64,000 nt of DNA from CAWDDG01 sp963801065 (GTDB lineage Bacteria; Actinomycetota; Actinomycetes; Jiangellales; Jiangellaceae): positions 62,001 to 126,000 of the forward strand of contig CAWDDG010000008.1 in NCBI GenBank assembly GCA_963801065.1, given 5' to 3'. Every line of letters begins with the position of its first letter. Within the stretch, counting starts at the first letter, position 1. Made by a program: the position numbers and the translations under genes. Under the pieces are notes generated by a model that ran no database searches, was not told where the DNA came from, and was given only the letters and a program-made list of their open reading frames with translations. Below are positions 10,391 to 18,010 of this stretch, piece after piece.

Positions 10391-10914
10391 GATCTGCTCC
10401 TTCGGTCGGTCCAGCTCTGCTCGCATGCCTCCAGCCAGCGCAGGTCCGCCTGCAGCCGGAGCACGACGCCCTCCAACAACAGCGCGGCGTCCGAGCCGTC
10501 CGGCTCGGCCATGGCGGCCCGCTGGGCGTCGCGCAGCCGGCGCAGCAGCTCGCGGCGCTGCGTGTCCACGATGGTGAGCGGGTCAGCCAGCCCGGCAGCC
10601 GCGGCCGCGACCAACTTGAGATGGAACTCCGCCAGGTCGGGCTTGGGCCAAATCACCTCGGCGAGCCACTCGGAGACTCGTTGCTGGCCATCCGGAGTCA
10701 GCGCGTACGTCTTTCGATCCGGCAAGTCCGCCACCGTGGCCGATCGCTCGGACACCGCCAGGCCAGCCTTCTCGAGCCGGGTCAGCACCACGTAGATCTG
10801 CCCGGCGTTCATCGTGTCGCCGAGTGGGCCAAGCGCCTCGCGCAGCCGCGCGCGGAGTTGATAGCCGTGCGAAGGCTCCTTCGCCAGCATCGCCAGCACT
10901 ACTTCCTGCCGCAT
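10387..10914 (-). CDS. PadR family transcriptional regulator
   Basis: A 175-residue regulator. The N-terminal winged helix-turn-helix reads VVLAMLAKEPSHGYQLRARL, then the recognition part GQIYVVLTRLEKAGLAVSER and the wing DRKTYALTPDGQQRVSEWL, all standard for PadR. A C-terminal helical region serves dimerisation. Such proteins commonly repress an adjacent exporter and their own gene until a ligand binds. It is first in the PadR-ATPase-permease operon. Two palindromic sites just upstream of its ATG (10928-10936 and 10947-10955) are good candidates for its operator. Confidence 0.92.
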   Translation of the reverse strand: MRQEVVLAMLAKEPSHGYQLRARLREALGPLGDTMNAGQIYVVLTRLEKAGLAVSERSATVADLPDRKTYALTPDGQQRVSEWLAEVIWPKPDLAEFHLKLVAAAAAGLADPLTIVDTQRRELLRRLRDAQRAAMAEPDGSDAALLLEGVVLRLQADLRWLEACEQSWTDRRSRS

Positions 10915-10927
10915 GACCTCTCCAAGA

Positions 10928-10955
10928 TAACGGTTAGCCTACTGTATAACAGTTA
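10928..10955. promoter_or_regulatory. Probable PadR operator (two palindromic half-sites)
   Basis: Two 9-bp palindromes of the form TAAC-N-GTTA lie at 10928-10936 and 10947-10955, with centres 19 bp apart, i.e. about two helical turns. The stretch is unusually AT-rich for this genome and lies 14 bases upstream of the padR start. Autoregulation through this site is inferred from position and symmetry. Confidence 0.65.
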
Positions 10956-11036
10956 CCCCTCGGGTTGGCAAGCCCCAGCCAACAGGGCCCGCCGGGCGCG
11001 AAGCGCAGCACACAACGACAGCGCCGAACCGACGCC

Positions 11037-11220
11037 GGGCGGTTCGGCCCGAGGCAGATGGTGTGGAAGCGGCATCATCGTCTCGCTATCGACGGGACCT
11101 GGGACAAGCTGCTGCGAGTGATCCAGTCCGAGGCCGACGCTGCTGGCCGGGTCGATTGGTCGGTGTCGGTCGATTCCTCGATCGTGCGGGCGCATCAGCA
11201 CTCGGCCACCGCCGAATGTG
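11037..11220 (+). pseudogene. IS5-family transposase fragment
   Basis: About 60 codons encode a piece of an IS5-type DDE transposase: MVWKRHHRLAIDGTWDKLL, then a RVIQSEADAAGRVDWSVSVD segment with the first catalytic aspartate region and SSIVRAHQHSATAE. Both the N-terminal DNA-binding part and the DDE remainder are missing, and no terminal inverted repeats are seen. It marks an old insertion next to the exporter cassette. Confidence 0.7.
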
Positions 11221-11336
11221 TTGTTCGGGTCTGTTAGGAGTTCTTAGGAGACACGTCCTAGTCGTGTGCCACCCACAGCCCCGAGACCACGAGTCAATGT
11301 GCTCGCCAGCGCATAAGAATGCCCGCTTGCAACGCA

Positions 11337-11558
11337 CTCAATTCGGCATTGAGGAAGCATCCGACCGTCGGGGCATTGCAAGGGCGATCAGGTATCCAGG
11401 CGCTCTGCCCACGCACGCGCTCGGTGCTGGTTGATGGGCAGCGGAGGTGCCGTTTCCCGCTTGTCGCGCAGCCGGGGTGCCGGGCACACCACCGAGCGGC
11501 TGAAGACGGAGCGCAGCAGGCGCAAGCTGGACATCCCGGCCCGGCTGGTTGCCGAGAT
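11337..11558 (+). repeat. Direct repeat with integrase remnant, copy 1
   Basis: About 220 bases from CTCAATTC (11337) to GCCGAGAT (11558) recur at 14830-15048 at high identity, with a few substitutions and small indels. Near the end the plus strand encodes RLKTERSRRKLDIPARLVAE, a typical stretch of phage-type tyrosine recombinases just before the catalytic core. Copy 1 ends soon after it. Each copy begins with a short inverted pair (CTCAAT/ATTGAG here). The two copies bracket ~3.3 kb with a TIGR03118 gene and two broken genes. Confidence 0.85.
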
Positions 11559-11721
11559 AGGTAGCCAGCCACGGCAAGACGGAGTGGGTCGCTCAACGAG
11601 CTAAACGGGTGAATCGTGCCGGTCACGGCCGGCGCCGTGTCGATGGTCTCCATGCGACAAGTTCCGACCCGCGCAGGAGGGCGGTCAAGACCGGAGATGC
11701 CATGCGGCAGAAGCGGACGGT

Positions 11722-12552
11722 TCACTTCAGGAACGATGCGATGGTGTTGGTGAACCATGTGGCGTCGTCGAGCCAGGGGAAGTGGCCGCCTCCCGGCAGG
11801 GTGACCAGCGTGGCGTTCGGGAACGCTGTGGCGAACTCCGCCACGACGCTCGGGGGGCTGTTCACATCGACCTCCCCGGCGAGCACGAGAACCGGCGCGC
11901 CGAAGGTGGCCAGGGCCGCGCGGGTGGCTTCCGGATGGAAAGCGCCCTCGGCTGCGAAGATAGCGACGGCCTGGGCGTTGCGCCGCTTCTCGCTACTCGC
12001 GTGGTGTGCTTGAGCTTCCCCGTCCTACCGGCCGTACTTGAAGGGTGCGACGGCCGCCCAGTCACGATCGGTGGCATGCCCGGCGTTAATCCTCTCGAAC
12101 GCCGCCGACGCCGGCCCGAACCATGGCTCGTCGTCGCGGAGCCGGACGGCCTCGCGCCGGGCCTCGGCGGTGGCGGTGATGCCCAGCGCGAAGGTGCTGG
12201 GTGTCACCAGGACAAGCGTGCCGACATGCTCGGGGTACCGGGCCGCATACAGCACTGCGATGTTCGCGCCCGCGGAGTGCGCGAGCAGGTTCATCTGGGC
12301 GAGGCCGAGATCGTCACGCAGCGCCTCGACGTCGTCGACCAGACGATCGCAGCGGTACGAGGCGGTGTCTGCCGGTGTCGCCGAATGCCCGGTCCCGCGG
12401 GGGTCCACCAGGATCAGCCGAAGGCGCTCGGACAGCCCACCGAGGTCACCGAGGGACGCGGAGTCCTCCATCGGACCGCCCGGCAGACACACCACCGGGG
12501 CACCATCGCCGAGCACGTCGTAAGCGAGTTCCGTTCCGTCATACGCGGCAAA
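11722..12552 (-). pseudogene. Alpha/beta hydrolase with internal amber stop
   Basis: The minus strand encodes an almost complete alpha/beta-fold hydrolase in a single frame: DGTELAYDVLGDGAPVVCL, the oxyanion region GGPMED, the nucleophile elbow LLAHSAGANIAVLYAARYP, then KYGR, a TAG stop at 12025-12027, and DGEAQAHHASSEKRR, LVLAGEVDVNSPP and GGGHFPWLDD with the catalytic His. TGG to TAG would explain the stop (a W is usual there). An in-frame TAG also sits just before the first conserved residues (12553-12555), with no ATG. The gene is therefore probably dead. Related enzymes are proline iminopeptidase-like hydrolases. Confidence 0.8.
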
Positions 12553-13095
12553 CTAGGCATGGACCAGATCGTCGCAATGCAACCTCGGCCGGGCAATCAA
12601 GATTTCCTTGGCAGGAAGCGTTTTCGGCAAGACCCTGCGATCCGCGGCTAATCGCGGGCGAGCGTAGCCGCCCTCCATGCGGCTACGTGCGTCTCAGCGC
12701 TAGCGCCGGCCCGCCGGGCACGTTGCTGACGTTGTGTCGGAGCCGTCGTGCCTCGGAGAGTTCGACACGGCCCTGGCCCGTGTAATGGCGCAGGTTCCGT
12801 CGCACATGGCGGAGGAGGAGGGTCGACACCAACATGGCCCGGCAAACACCCGGCGGGACAGCCCCGCCCGCCGCCCACGCTGGTCGACACGGGTCTGCTG
12901 GCTCCAGGGGAGCCTCTGCGTCGGCGGCTGTCAGCTCGTCGAATGCCTCGGACCAAGCCCGTCGAGCAGAGGCGTCCCTGCCCCGCTCCGGCGCACTCCT
13001 TCGGTGATGACCTTCACCGGCACCATTCCGGTGCTGGTTCTCGCCTGCTGCTACCTCCAGGGTTGGCGGCGCGGTCCGACGACCCGCGCCGGCGG
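12553..13095. other. 543-base stretch without a recognisable gene
   Basis: Both strands were read. Only short or low-complexity frames occur and none resembles a known family. The only structured item is the second copy of the 28-bp repeat (12656-12683). The stretch looks like decayed intergenic DNA between a broken hydrolase and the TIGR03118 gene. Confidence 0.6.
12656..12683. repeat. 28-bp dispersed repeat, copy 2
   Basis: This copy matches 7531-7558 at 27 of 28 positions, differing at one base (T for C). It lies in non-coding accessory DNA 5.1 kb from the first copy and in the same orientation. Confidence 0.6.
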
Positions 13096-14184
13096 TTAGT
13101 TGGCCGGGCGCAGGACGCCGAGAAGACCGTGCGTCTCCTCATCGGGGCCGGCGCTGAACCAGACCGCGTCGGTGCCGCCACTGGCCGCGGTCCCCGGCAG
13201 CAGCGCCCACAGGCCGTCGATGGCGATGACGTCGTTGTCGCGGTCGCGGAGGAAGCCGAGGTACTCGCCGCCGTCGGTGTAGGCGCCGATCTTCCCGTCG
13301 CCGAAGTTGCCGACCAGCAGTGTGCCGGCGTACTTGCCGAAGCTGCCCGGTGCGATGGCAAGGCCCCATGGCGCGTTGAGGTTGCCGCGGCTGGCGATCC
13401 GCTGCACGGTCTGGCCGAAGTCGGTGTACTTGTCCACGAACCCGAGGGTGTGGCCGGTGACCTCCTCCTCGCCGCCTTCGCCCTGGAGGGCGTAGGCGAC
13501 GTAGACCGCCCCGCCCAGGACCTGCACGTTGAACGGGGCGTAGCCGGCCGGCAGGTCCGGGTCGGTGAACGCCGAGCCGAGGTTGACCTGCTGCCAGGTG
13601 GCGTCGAAGACGTCAATCCGCGCGTGCCGGAAGTCCGCCGCGAGCAGGAATGGGCCGCTGGGCGTCTGCAGCAGCGCAAGCCCGGTGTAGATGGCGTCGT
13701 CGGAGTGCGCGGCCACCACCGCGGTCGTCCCGTTGGCCGGGTTCCACCCGGTGATGTCACCGGTCTGGCTGTCGAAGATGAAGGGGGCCGGGCGGGGGCC
13801 GAGCGGCGTTGGCACCTGGAAGCTGGTCGTGCCGTTGAATACCTGGCCGGTCGGCGAGCCGTTGGTCACGGTGACCTCGAGCGGCACTTTGGCGAACGGC
13901 GTGCCGCCACCGTCGCCGCGGTAGAGCGTCGCGGTGCCGGTGCCGTTGTTCGCCACCCAGACCGGGCTGGTGGGCGACAGCGCCAACCCCCACGGGTTGA
14001 CCAGCAGCGGGTCGTTGATCGATGCCACGCCGGGCAGGTCCGACACGGCGTTGATCTGATCGAACCGGCTCTCCTTCGGGGCCGCGTCGGCCGGCCCGAC
14101 GACCGAGCCCAGGACCGCGGCGGCGAGCGCCGCTAACACGGCCACCCGTCCGCCGCGAAGCGCGGAGGTGCGTTGGGTAAGCAT
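13096..14184 (-). CDS. TIGR03118 family secreted protein
   Basis: A 362-residue exported protein of unknown function in the TIGR03118 family. An N-terminal signal peptide is clear (LRGGRVAVLAALAAAVLGS, cleavage near ADA-AP). The mature part has family-typical blocks INDPLLVNPWGLALSPTSP, VWVANNGTGTATLYRG, HARIDVFDATWQQVNL and GNLNAPWGLAIAPGSFGKY, consistent with a beta-propeller built of NHL-like blades. ATG 14184 is chosen because GGGGG precedes it at good spacing. It is the only intact gene between the two direct repeats, which may have carried it in. Confidence 0.88.
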   Translation of the reverse strand: MLTQRTSALRGGRVAVLAALAAAVLGSVVGPADAAPKESRFDQINAVSDLPGVASINDPLLVNPWGLALSPTSPVWVANNGTGTATLYRGDGGGTPFAKVPLEVTVTNGSPTGQVFNGTTSFQVPTPLGPRPAPFIFDSQTGDITGWNPANGTTAVVAAHSDDAIYTGLALLQTPSGPFLLAADFRHARIDVFDATWQQVNLGSAFTDPDLPAGYAPFNVQVLGGAVYVAYALQGEGGEEEVTGHTLGFVDKYTDFGQTVQRIASRGNLNAPWGLAIAPGSFGKYAGTLLVGNFGDGKIGAYTDGGEYLGFLRDRDNDVIAIDGLWALLPGTAASGGTDAVWFSAGPDEETHGLLGVLRPAN

Positions 14185-14317
14185 GGATCTGCCCCCTTCA
14201 CGTTGGTGGGCTGACACCAGAACCCACGGACCCGGCGCCGTCCCGGTTCAGAACGTCGATATGACCAGCAGCCGACAACGTGAGCTCGCTCGCCGACGCC
14301 GGGGCGGGCACCGACGA

Positions 14318-14690
14318 CCCGGGACGCAAACCGGCAGCCGAGGCCCCGCCGAGCTCTTCACCGGGGAGGTCTAGTTCGACATGATCCTCAAGGGCGAACA
14401 GCCGTCCCGCATGCGTGCCAACACCGTGCACCTCGCACCCGGCGCGCACACAGCGTGGCACCGTCACGCCGTCGGCCAGACCCTGCACGTGACCCAGGGC
14501 ATCGGACTGGTCCAATCCCGCGGCGGCGACGTCGTCGTGATGCGCCCCGGCGACACGATCCACACCCCGCCCGGCCAGTGGCACTGGCACGGCGTCCGGC
14601 CCCCGACCACTTCATGACCCACATCGCTCTATGGGAAGCCCCCCGACGAAGCGCGGAAACCGAGTTGAGTGATCACCTCACACCGGAGGA
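14318..14690 (+). pseudogene. Cupin-domain protein, broken
   Basis: The plus strand encodes a small cupin of the kind fused to or found near carboxymuconolactone decarboxylases: AELFTGEV, then a TAG stop at 14372-14374, FDMILKGEQPSRMRANTVHL, the metal-binding motif HTAWHRHAVGQTLHV, GDTIHTPPGQWHWHG, and, after a frameshift near 14600, APDHFMTHIALWEA. TGG to TAG accounts for the first lesion and loss of one G accounts for the second. The metal ligands (H-x-H and the later H-x-H) are intact, but the frame is not. It is divergent from the TIGR03118 gene. Confidence 0.75.
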
Positions 14691-14829
14691 GGAGTACTCG
14701 CCACCCTCGGCAACCGGCGACCGACGCCGAACAAGACCACACCAAGACCGCGGAGACGCCAGCCGGAGCCGCTGAGGTGGACCACTCTCCACGCCCAAAT
14801 CGCACGACAGCAAGATCGACTGACGCATC

Positions 14830-15048
14830 CTCAATTCAGTTGAGGAAGCATCCGACCGTCGGGGCATTGCAAGGGCGATCAGGTATCCAGGCGCTCTGCC
14901 CACGCACGCGCTCGGTGCTGGTTGATAGGCAGCGGAGGTGCCGTTTCCCGCTTGCCGCGCTGCCGGGGTGCCGGGTACTCCATCGGCGGCTGAAGACGGA
15001 GCGCAGCAGGCGCAAGCTGGACATCCCGGCCCGGCTGGTTGCCGAGAT
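14830..15048 (+). repeat. Direct repeat with integrase remnant, copy 2
   Basis: The second copy of the ~220-base repeat at 11337-11558. It starts with an inverted pair CCTCAA/TTGAGG. Substitutions and one single-base indel separate the copies, so the duplication is not recent or the copies entered separately. Confidence 0.85.
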
Positions 15049-15227
15049 CCGCGACCACATCGCCGCGCACACCATCAGCGCGCCGGACGACCACATGTTC
15101 ACCTCCACCGGCAGCAAGACCGGGGTTGGCCGGTGGCCTGCTCGACGACCGCGCCACCGCCTGGAACTGGCACCGGGCGCTGGACCGCGCCGGGCTCGCG
15201 GACCGGCGCTTCACGGGCCGACGCTAG
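14990..15227 (+). pseudogene. Tyrosine recombinase (integrase) fragment
   Basis: In one frame the sequence reads RRLKTERSRRKLDIPARLVA then EIRDHIAAHTISAPDDHMFT, the conserved stretch preceding the catalytic Arg/His boxes of phage-type integrases. In a second frame it continues as ATAWNWHRALDRAGLADRRF, which fits the next conserved block. A frameshift thus lies between about 15120 and 15150. The catalytic box II (HxxRH, Tyr) is missing. The fragment begins inside direct-repeat copy 2 and extends further into the gene than copy 1. Confidence 0.65.
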
Positions 15228-15236
15228 CCCGGACGG

Positions 15237-15968
15237 TCAGACGGTGAGGCCGTGGTCGGCGAGCCAGGTCCGGGGGTTGACGGGATCGCCACCGTCCGGG
15301 TGGACCTCGAGGTGCAGGTGCGGCCCGGTCGAGTTGCCGGTCGAACCGACCTTGCCGACCACGGTGCCGGGGGAGACCTTGCCGGAGCGCAGCACGATGC
15401 GGGACAGGTGGCAGTACCACGTCTCGGTCCCGTCCCAGTGTCGGACGACGACCTTGTTTCCGTACGGCCCGTCGTACCCGGTCTCGATGATCTCGCCGCT
15501 GGACATCGACCTGACCGGGCTGCCGTAGGAGGTAGCAAAGTCGAGGCCGGTGTGCCGGTTGGCCCACAGCCGGCCCACGGAGCCGAAGCCCGCGGTGATG
15601 CGGTAGTCGGAGACGGGCAACACCCAGATCTTGGCCTCGCGCTCGGCGCGGGCGGCACGCTCGGCTGCTTGCTTGCGCTCGACCTCGACGAGGGCGGCGT
15701 GGGCGACCTTCGCGGTCTGTGTGCTCTCGGCTGTCAATGACTGACCGGCCGCGACGACCGTGTCCAGGGCACCGACCCTGCCCGCGGCCTGTGGTCGCTC
15801 GGGGACCGCGGCCGCCGGGTCGGCCGATACCGCGGCGGTGGCGCTGAACGCTTGCGGGCAGGTCAGGGCACCGGAAGCGGCGGCCGCGACGGCGACGGAC
15901 CCGACGGCGGACGGCAGACTGACGTGCCGGCGGCGTCGATGACGCCCGTTGCCGGGGCGTTGCGACAC
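15237..15968 (-). CDS. Secreted M23-family metallopeptidase
   Basis: A 243-residue exported peptidoglycan hydrolase of the LytM/M23 type. The N-terminus has an arginine-rich n-region and a hydrophobic segment (SVAVAAAASGALTCP). A short coiled-coil-like linker (VEVERKQAAERAARAERE) follows. The peptidase domain has the zinc ligands HTGLD (H-x3-D) and HLHLEV (H-x-H) with the usual GPHLHLE ending. GTG 15968 is preferred because the signal peptide then has a normal length; an upstream start would add an implausible cysteine-rich leader. It may be regulated from the Crp-type site at 16183, 215 bases upstream. Confidence 0.85.
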   Translation of the reverse strand: MSQRPGNGRHRRRRHVSLPSAVGSVAVAAAASGALTCPQAFSATAAVSADPAAAVPERPQAAGRVGALDTVVAAGQSLTAESTQTAKVAHAALVEVERKQAAERAARAEREAKIWVLPVSDYRITAGFGSVGRLWANRHTGLDFATSYGSPVRSMSSGEIIETGYDGPYGNKVVVRHWDGTETWYCHLSRIVLRSGKVSPGTVVGKVGSTGNSTGPHLHLEVHPDGGDPVNPRTWLADHGLTV

Positions 15969-16182
15969 GGTCGATGGGCCTTCCGTCTGCTGCAGGGGGA
16001 CCGGCCGACCATAACGGAGGATGTTTGCCCTGCCAAACGTCCTGGCCGACCATCTGCACATGCAGGTGCAGAGGCTGATGCCACGTGCCGCGATGTTGAC
16101 CTTGTCGTGATCTGCCCGTGACCTGCAGGAACACACCCGCAGCCGTCCGCAGGGACGACGCTCGACGGTGGCCCGAAGTAAA

Positions 16183-16198
16183 TGTGATTTACGTCACA
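16183..16198. promoter_or_regulatory. Crp/GlxR-type binding site
   Basis: TGTGATTTACGTCACA is a perfect match to the Crp consensus TGTGA-N6-TCACA, which actinobacterial Crp/GlxR proteins also use. It lies between the divergent M23 peptidase gene and the B12-binding protein gene, 78 bases before the latter's start codon and in an AT-richer stretch. Control by cAMP of one or both genes is inferred. Confidence 0.75.
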
Positions 16199-16275
16199 TC
16201 GGGGAGCGCGATCGGTGGACCGCAGCCGAGCGGTGCCGGCAGGGCCTGCAGCGGCTCGCAGGTACCCTGACGGTC

Positions 16276-16689
16276 ATGGCAGGCACCAGCCCTGTGCGCG
16301 TCGTGGTCGCGAAGCCCGGCCTCGACGGCCACGATCGGGGCGCCAAGGTCGTCGCGCGGGCGCTGCGCGACGCCGGCGTCGAGGTCGTCTACACCGGACT
16401 GCACCAGACGCCCGAGCAGGTGGTGGAGACGGCGATCCAGGAGGACGCCGACGCGATCGGTCTGTCGATCCTGTCCGGCGCGCACATGACGCTGTTCCGC
16501 AAGGTGCTCGAACTGCTCACCGAGCGCGATGCCAGGGACATCCTCGTGTTCGGCGGCGGGATCATTCCCGATGCGGACATTCCGTTGCTCGAGGAGATGG
16601 GCGTGGCGAAGATCTTCACCCCCGGTGCCACGACCTATGAGATCGTCGCGTGGGTCAACGCCAACCTCGGCGCTCAACAGCCCGCCTGA
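16276..16689 (+). CDS. Standalone cobalamin (B12)-binding domain protein, methylmalonyl-CoA mutase C-terminal type
   Basis: A 137-residue protein made only of the B12-binding Rossmann-like domain found at the C-terminus of methylmalonyl-CoA mutases. The base-off/His-on motif is clear: KPGLDGHDRGAKVVARAL (DxHxxG), then GLSILSGAHMTL with the S-x-L motif and FGGGIIPDAD with the GG motif. In isobutyryl-CoA-type and related mutases this domain is a separate subunit working with a catalytic TIM-barrel chain. No catalytic chain is in the window. It sits 123 bases before sucC, which would consume the succinyl-CoA such a mutase makes. A perfect Crp-type site lies upstream. Confidence 0.88.
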   Translation: MAGTSPVRVVVAKPGLDGHDRGAKVVARALRDAGVEVVYTGLHQTPEQVVETAIQEDADAIGLSILSGAHMTLFRKVLELLTERDARDILVFGGGIIPDADIPLLEEMGVAKIFTPGATTYEIVAWVNANLGAQQPA

Positions 16690-16812
16690 CGCAGCCCCGG
16701 CACGTGACTTAGCGCGTACCGGGTCTAGGCTCGGCGCGGGCAGCGCCCCCCGGAGACCGGACCCGTCGCGCCGTCCTGACAAGCGTTGGAGCGACCCGAG
16801 GACGGGACATCC

Positions 16813-18000
16813 GTGGACCTGATGGAGTACCAGGCGAAGGAGCTCTTCGCCGCACACGGCGTGCCGGTGCTGCGAGGCGTCGTGGCCGAGACTGTCGAGC
16901 AGGCCCGGCAGGCCGCAGAGCGGATCGGCGGCCGCGTCGTCGTCAAGGCGCAGGTGAAGACCGGCGGCAGAGGAAAGGCCGGCGGCGTGAAGCTCGCCAG
17001 GTCCCCGGACGAGACCGCTGACAAGGCGCAAGCCATTCTCGGCATGGACATCAAGGGCCACCCGGTCCACCGCGTGCTCGTCACCGAGGCGAGCGACATC
17101 GAGCAGGAGTATTACGTGTCCTACCTGCTCGATCGCGCCAACCGCACCTTTCTGGCCATGGCCAGCGTCGAGGGTGGCATCGACATCGAGCAGCTCGCCG
17201 TCGAGCGACCCACGGCGCTGGCACGGGTCCCGGTCGACGCGATCGCGGGAGTCGATGCCGACAAGGCGGCCGAGATCGTGGACGCAGCCGGGTTCGCACC
17301 CGACGTGCGCGACCACGTCGTCGACGTCATGCAGAACCTCTGGACGGTCTTCACGGCCGAGGACGCCACGCTGGTCGAGGTCAACCCGCTGGTGAAGACG
17401 CCAGCAGGCCGGGTCGTCGCCCTCGACGGCAAGGTCTCACTCGACGACAACGCCGAGTTCCGGCACCCGGCGCACGCGGCTTTCGAGGACACGTCCGCAG
17501 CCGACCCGCTGGAGGCGCGGGCCAAGGAGAAGGACCTCAACTACGTCAAGCTGGACGGCGAGGTCGGCATCATCGGCAACGGAGCCGGCCTGGTCATGTC
17601 AACTCTGGATGTGGTCGCGTACGCCGGCGAGGAGTTCGCCGTCGACGGCCACAGTGTCAAGCCGGCCAATTTCCTGGACATCGGTGGCGGCGCGTCAGCC
17701 GAGGTCATGGCCAACGGGCTCGAGATCATCCTGTCCGACCCGGACGTGCGCAGCGTGTTGGTCAATGTGTTCGGCGGCATCACGGCATGCGACGAGGTGG
17801 CCAACGGCATCGTGCAGGCGTTCGCGCTGCTGGGGAGCCGCGGCGACGAGATCACGCACCCGCTCGTCGTCCGGTTGGACGGCAACAACGCCGAGGTCGG
17901 CCGGCAGATCTTGCACGACGCTGCGCTGCCGCACCTCGAGCAGGTCGACACCATGGACGGAGCCGCGCGCCGCGTGGCCGAACTCGCCGCGGCGAAGTGA
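16813..18000 (+). CDS. sucC: Succinyl-CoA ligase (ADP-forming), beta subunit
   Basis: A 395-residue ATP-grasp protein that, with SucD, converts succinyl-CoA to succinate with formation of ATP or GTP in the TCA cycle. It starts with the family hallmark DLMEYQAKELFAAHGVPVL. It has the KAQVKTGGRGKAGGVK nucleotide-binding stretch, EVNPLVKT with metal ligands, and FLDIGGGASAEVMANGLE and VNVFGGITACDEVA in the ligase domain. GTG 16813 is chosen over an upstream in-frame ATG because homologues start at this position. sucD follows after 10 bases. Confidence 0.96.
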   Translation: MDLMEYQAKELFAAHGVPVLRGVVAETVEQARQAAERIGGRVVVKAQVKTGGRGKAGGVKLARSPDETADKAQAILGMDIKGHPVHRVLVTEASDIEQEYYVSYLLDRANRTFLAMASVEGGIDIEQLAVERPTALARVPVDAIAGVDADKAAEIVDAAGFAPDVRDHVVDVMQNLWTVFTAEDATLVEVNPLVKTPAGRVVALDGKVSLDDNAEFRHPAHAAFEDTSAADPLEARAKEKDLNYVKLDGEVGIIGNGAGLVMSTLDVVAYAGEEFAVDGHSVKPANFLDIGGGASAEVMANGLEIILSDPDVRSVLVNVFGGITACDEVANGIVQAFALLGSRGDEITHPLVVRLDGNNAEVGRQILHDAALPHLEQVDTMDGAARRVAELAAAK

Positions 18001-18010
18001 GGAAGCTGAC

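Noticed and set aside
15968..16190. ydaO-type (c-di-AMP) riboswitch before the M23 peptidase gene
   Set aside because: Such riboswitches are common before actinobacterial cell-wall hydrolases, but the conserved core stretches were not found in this leader.
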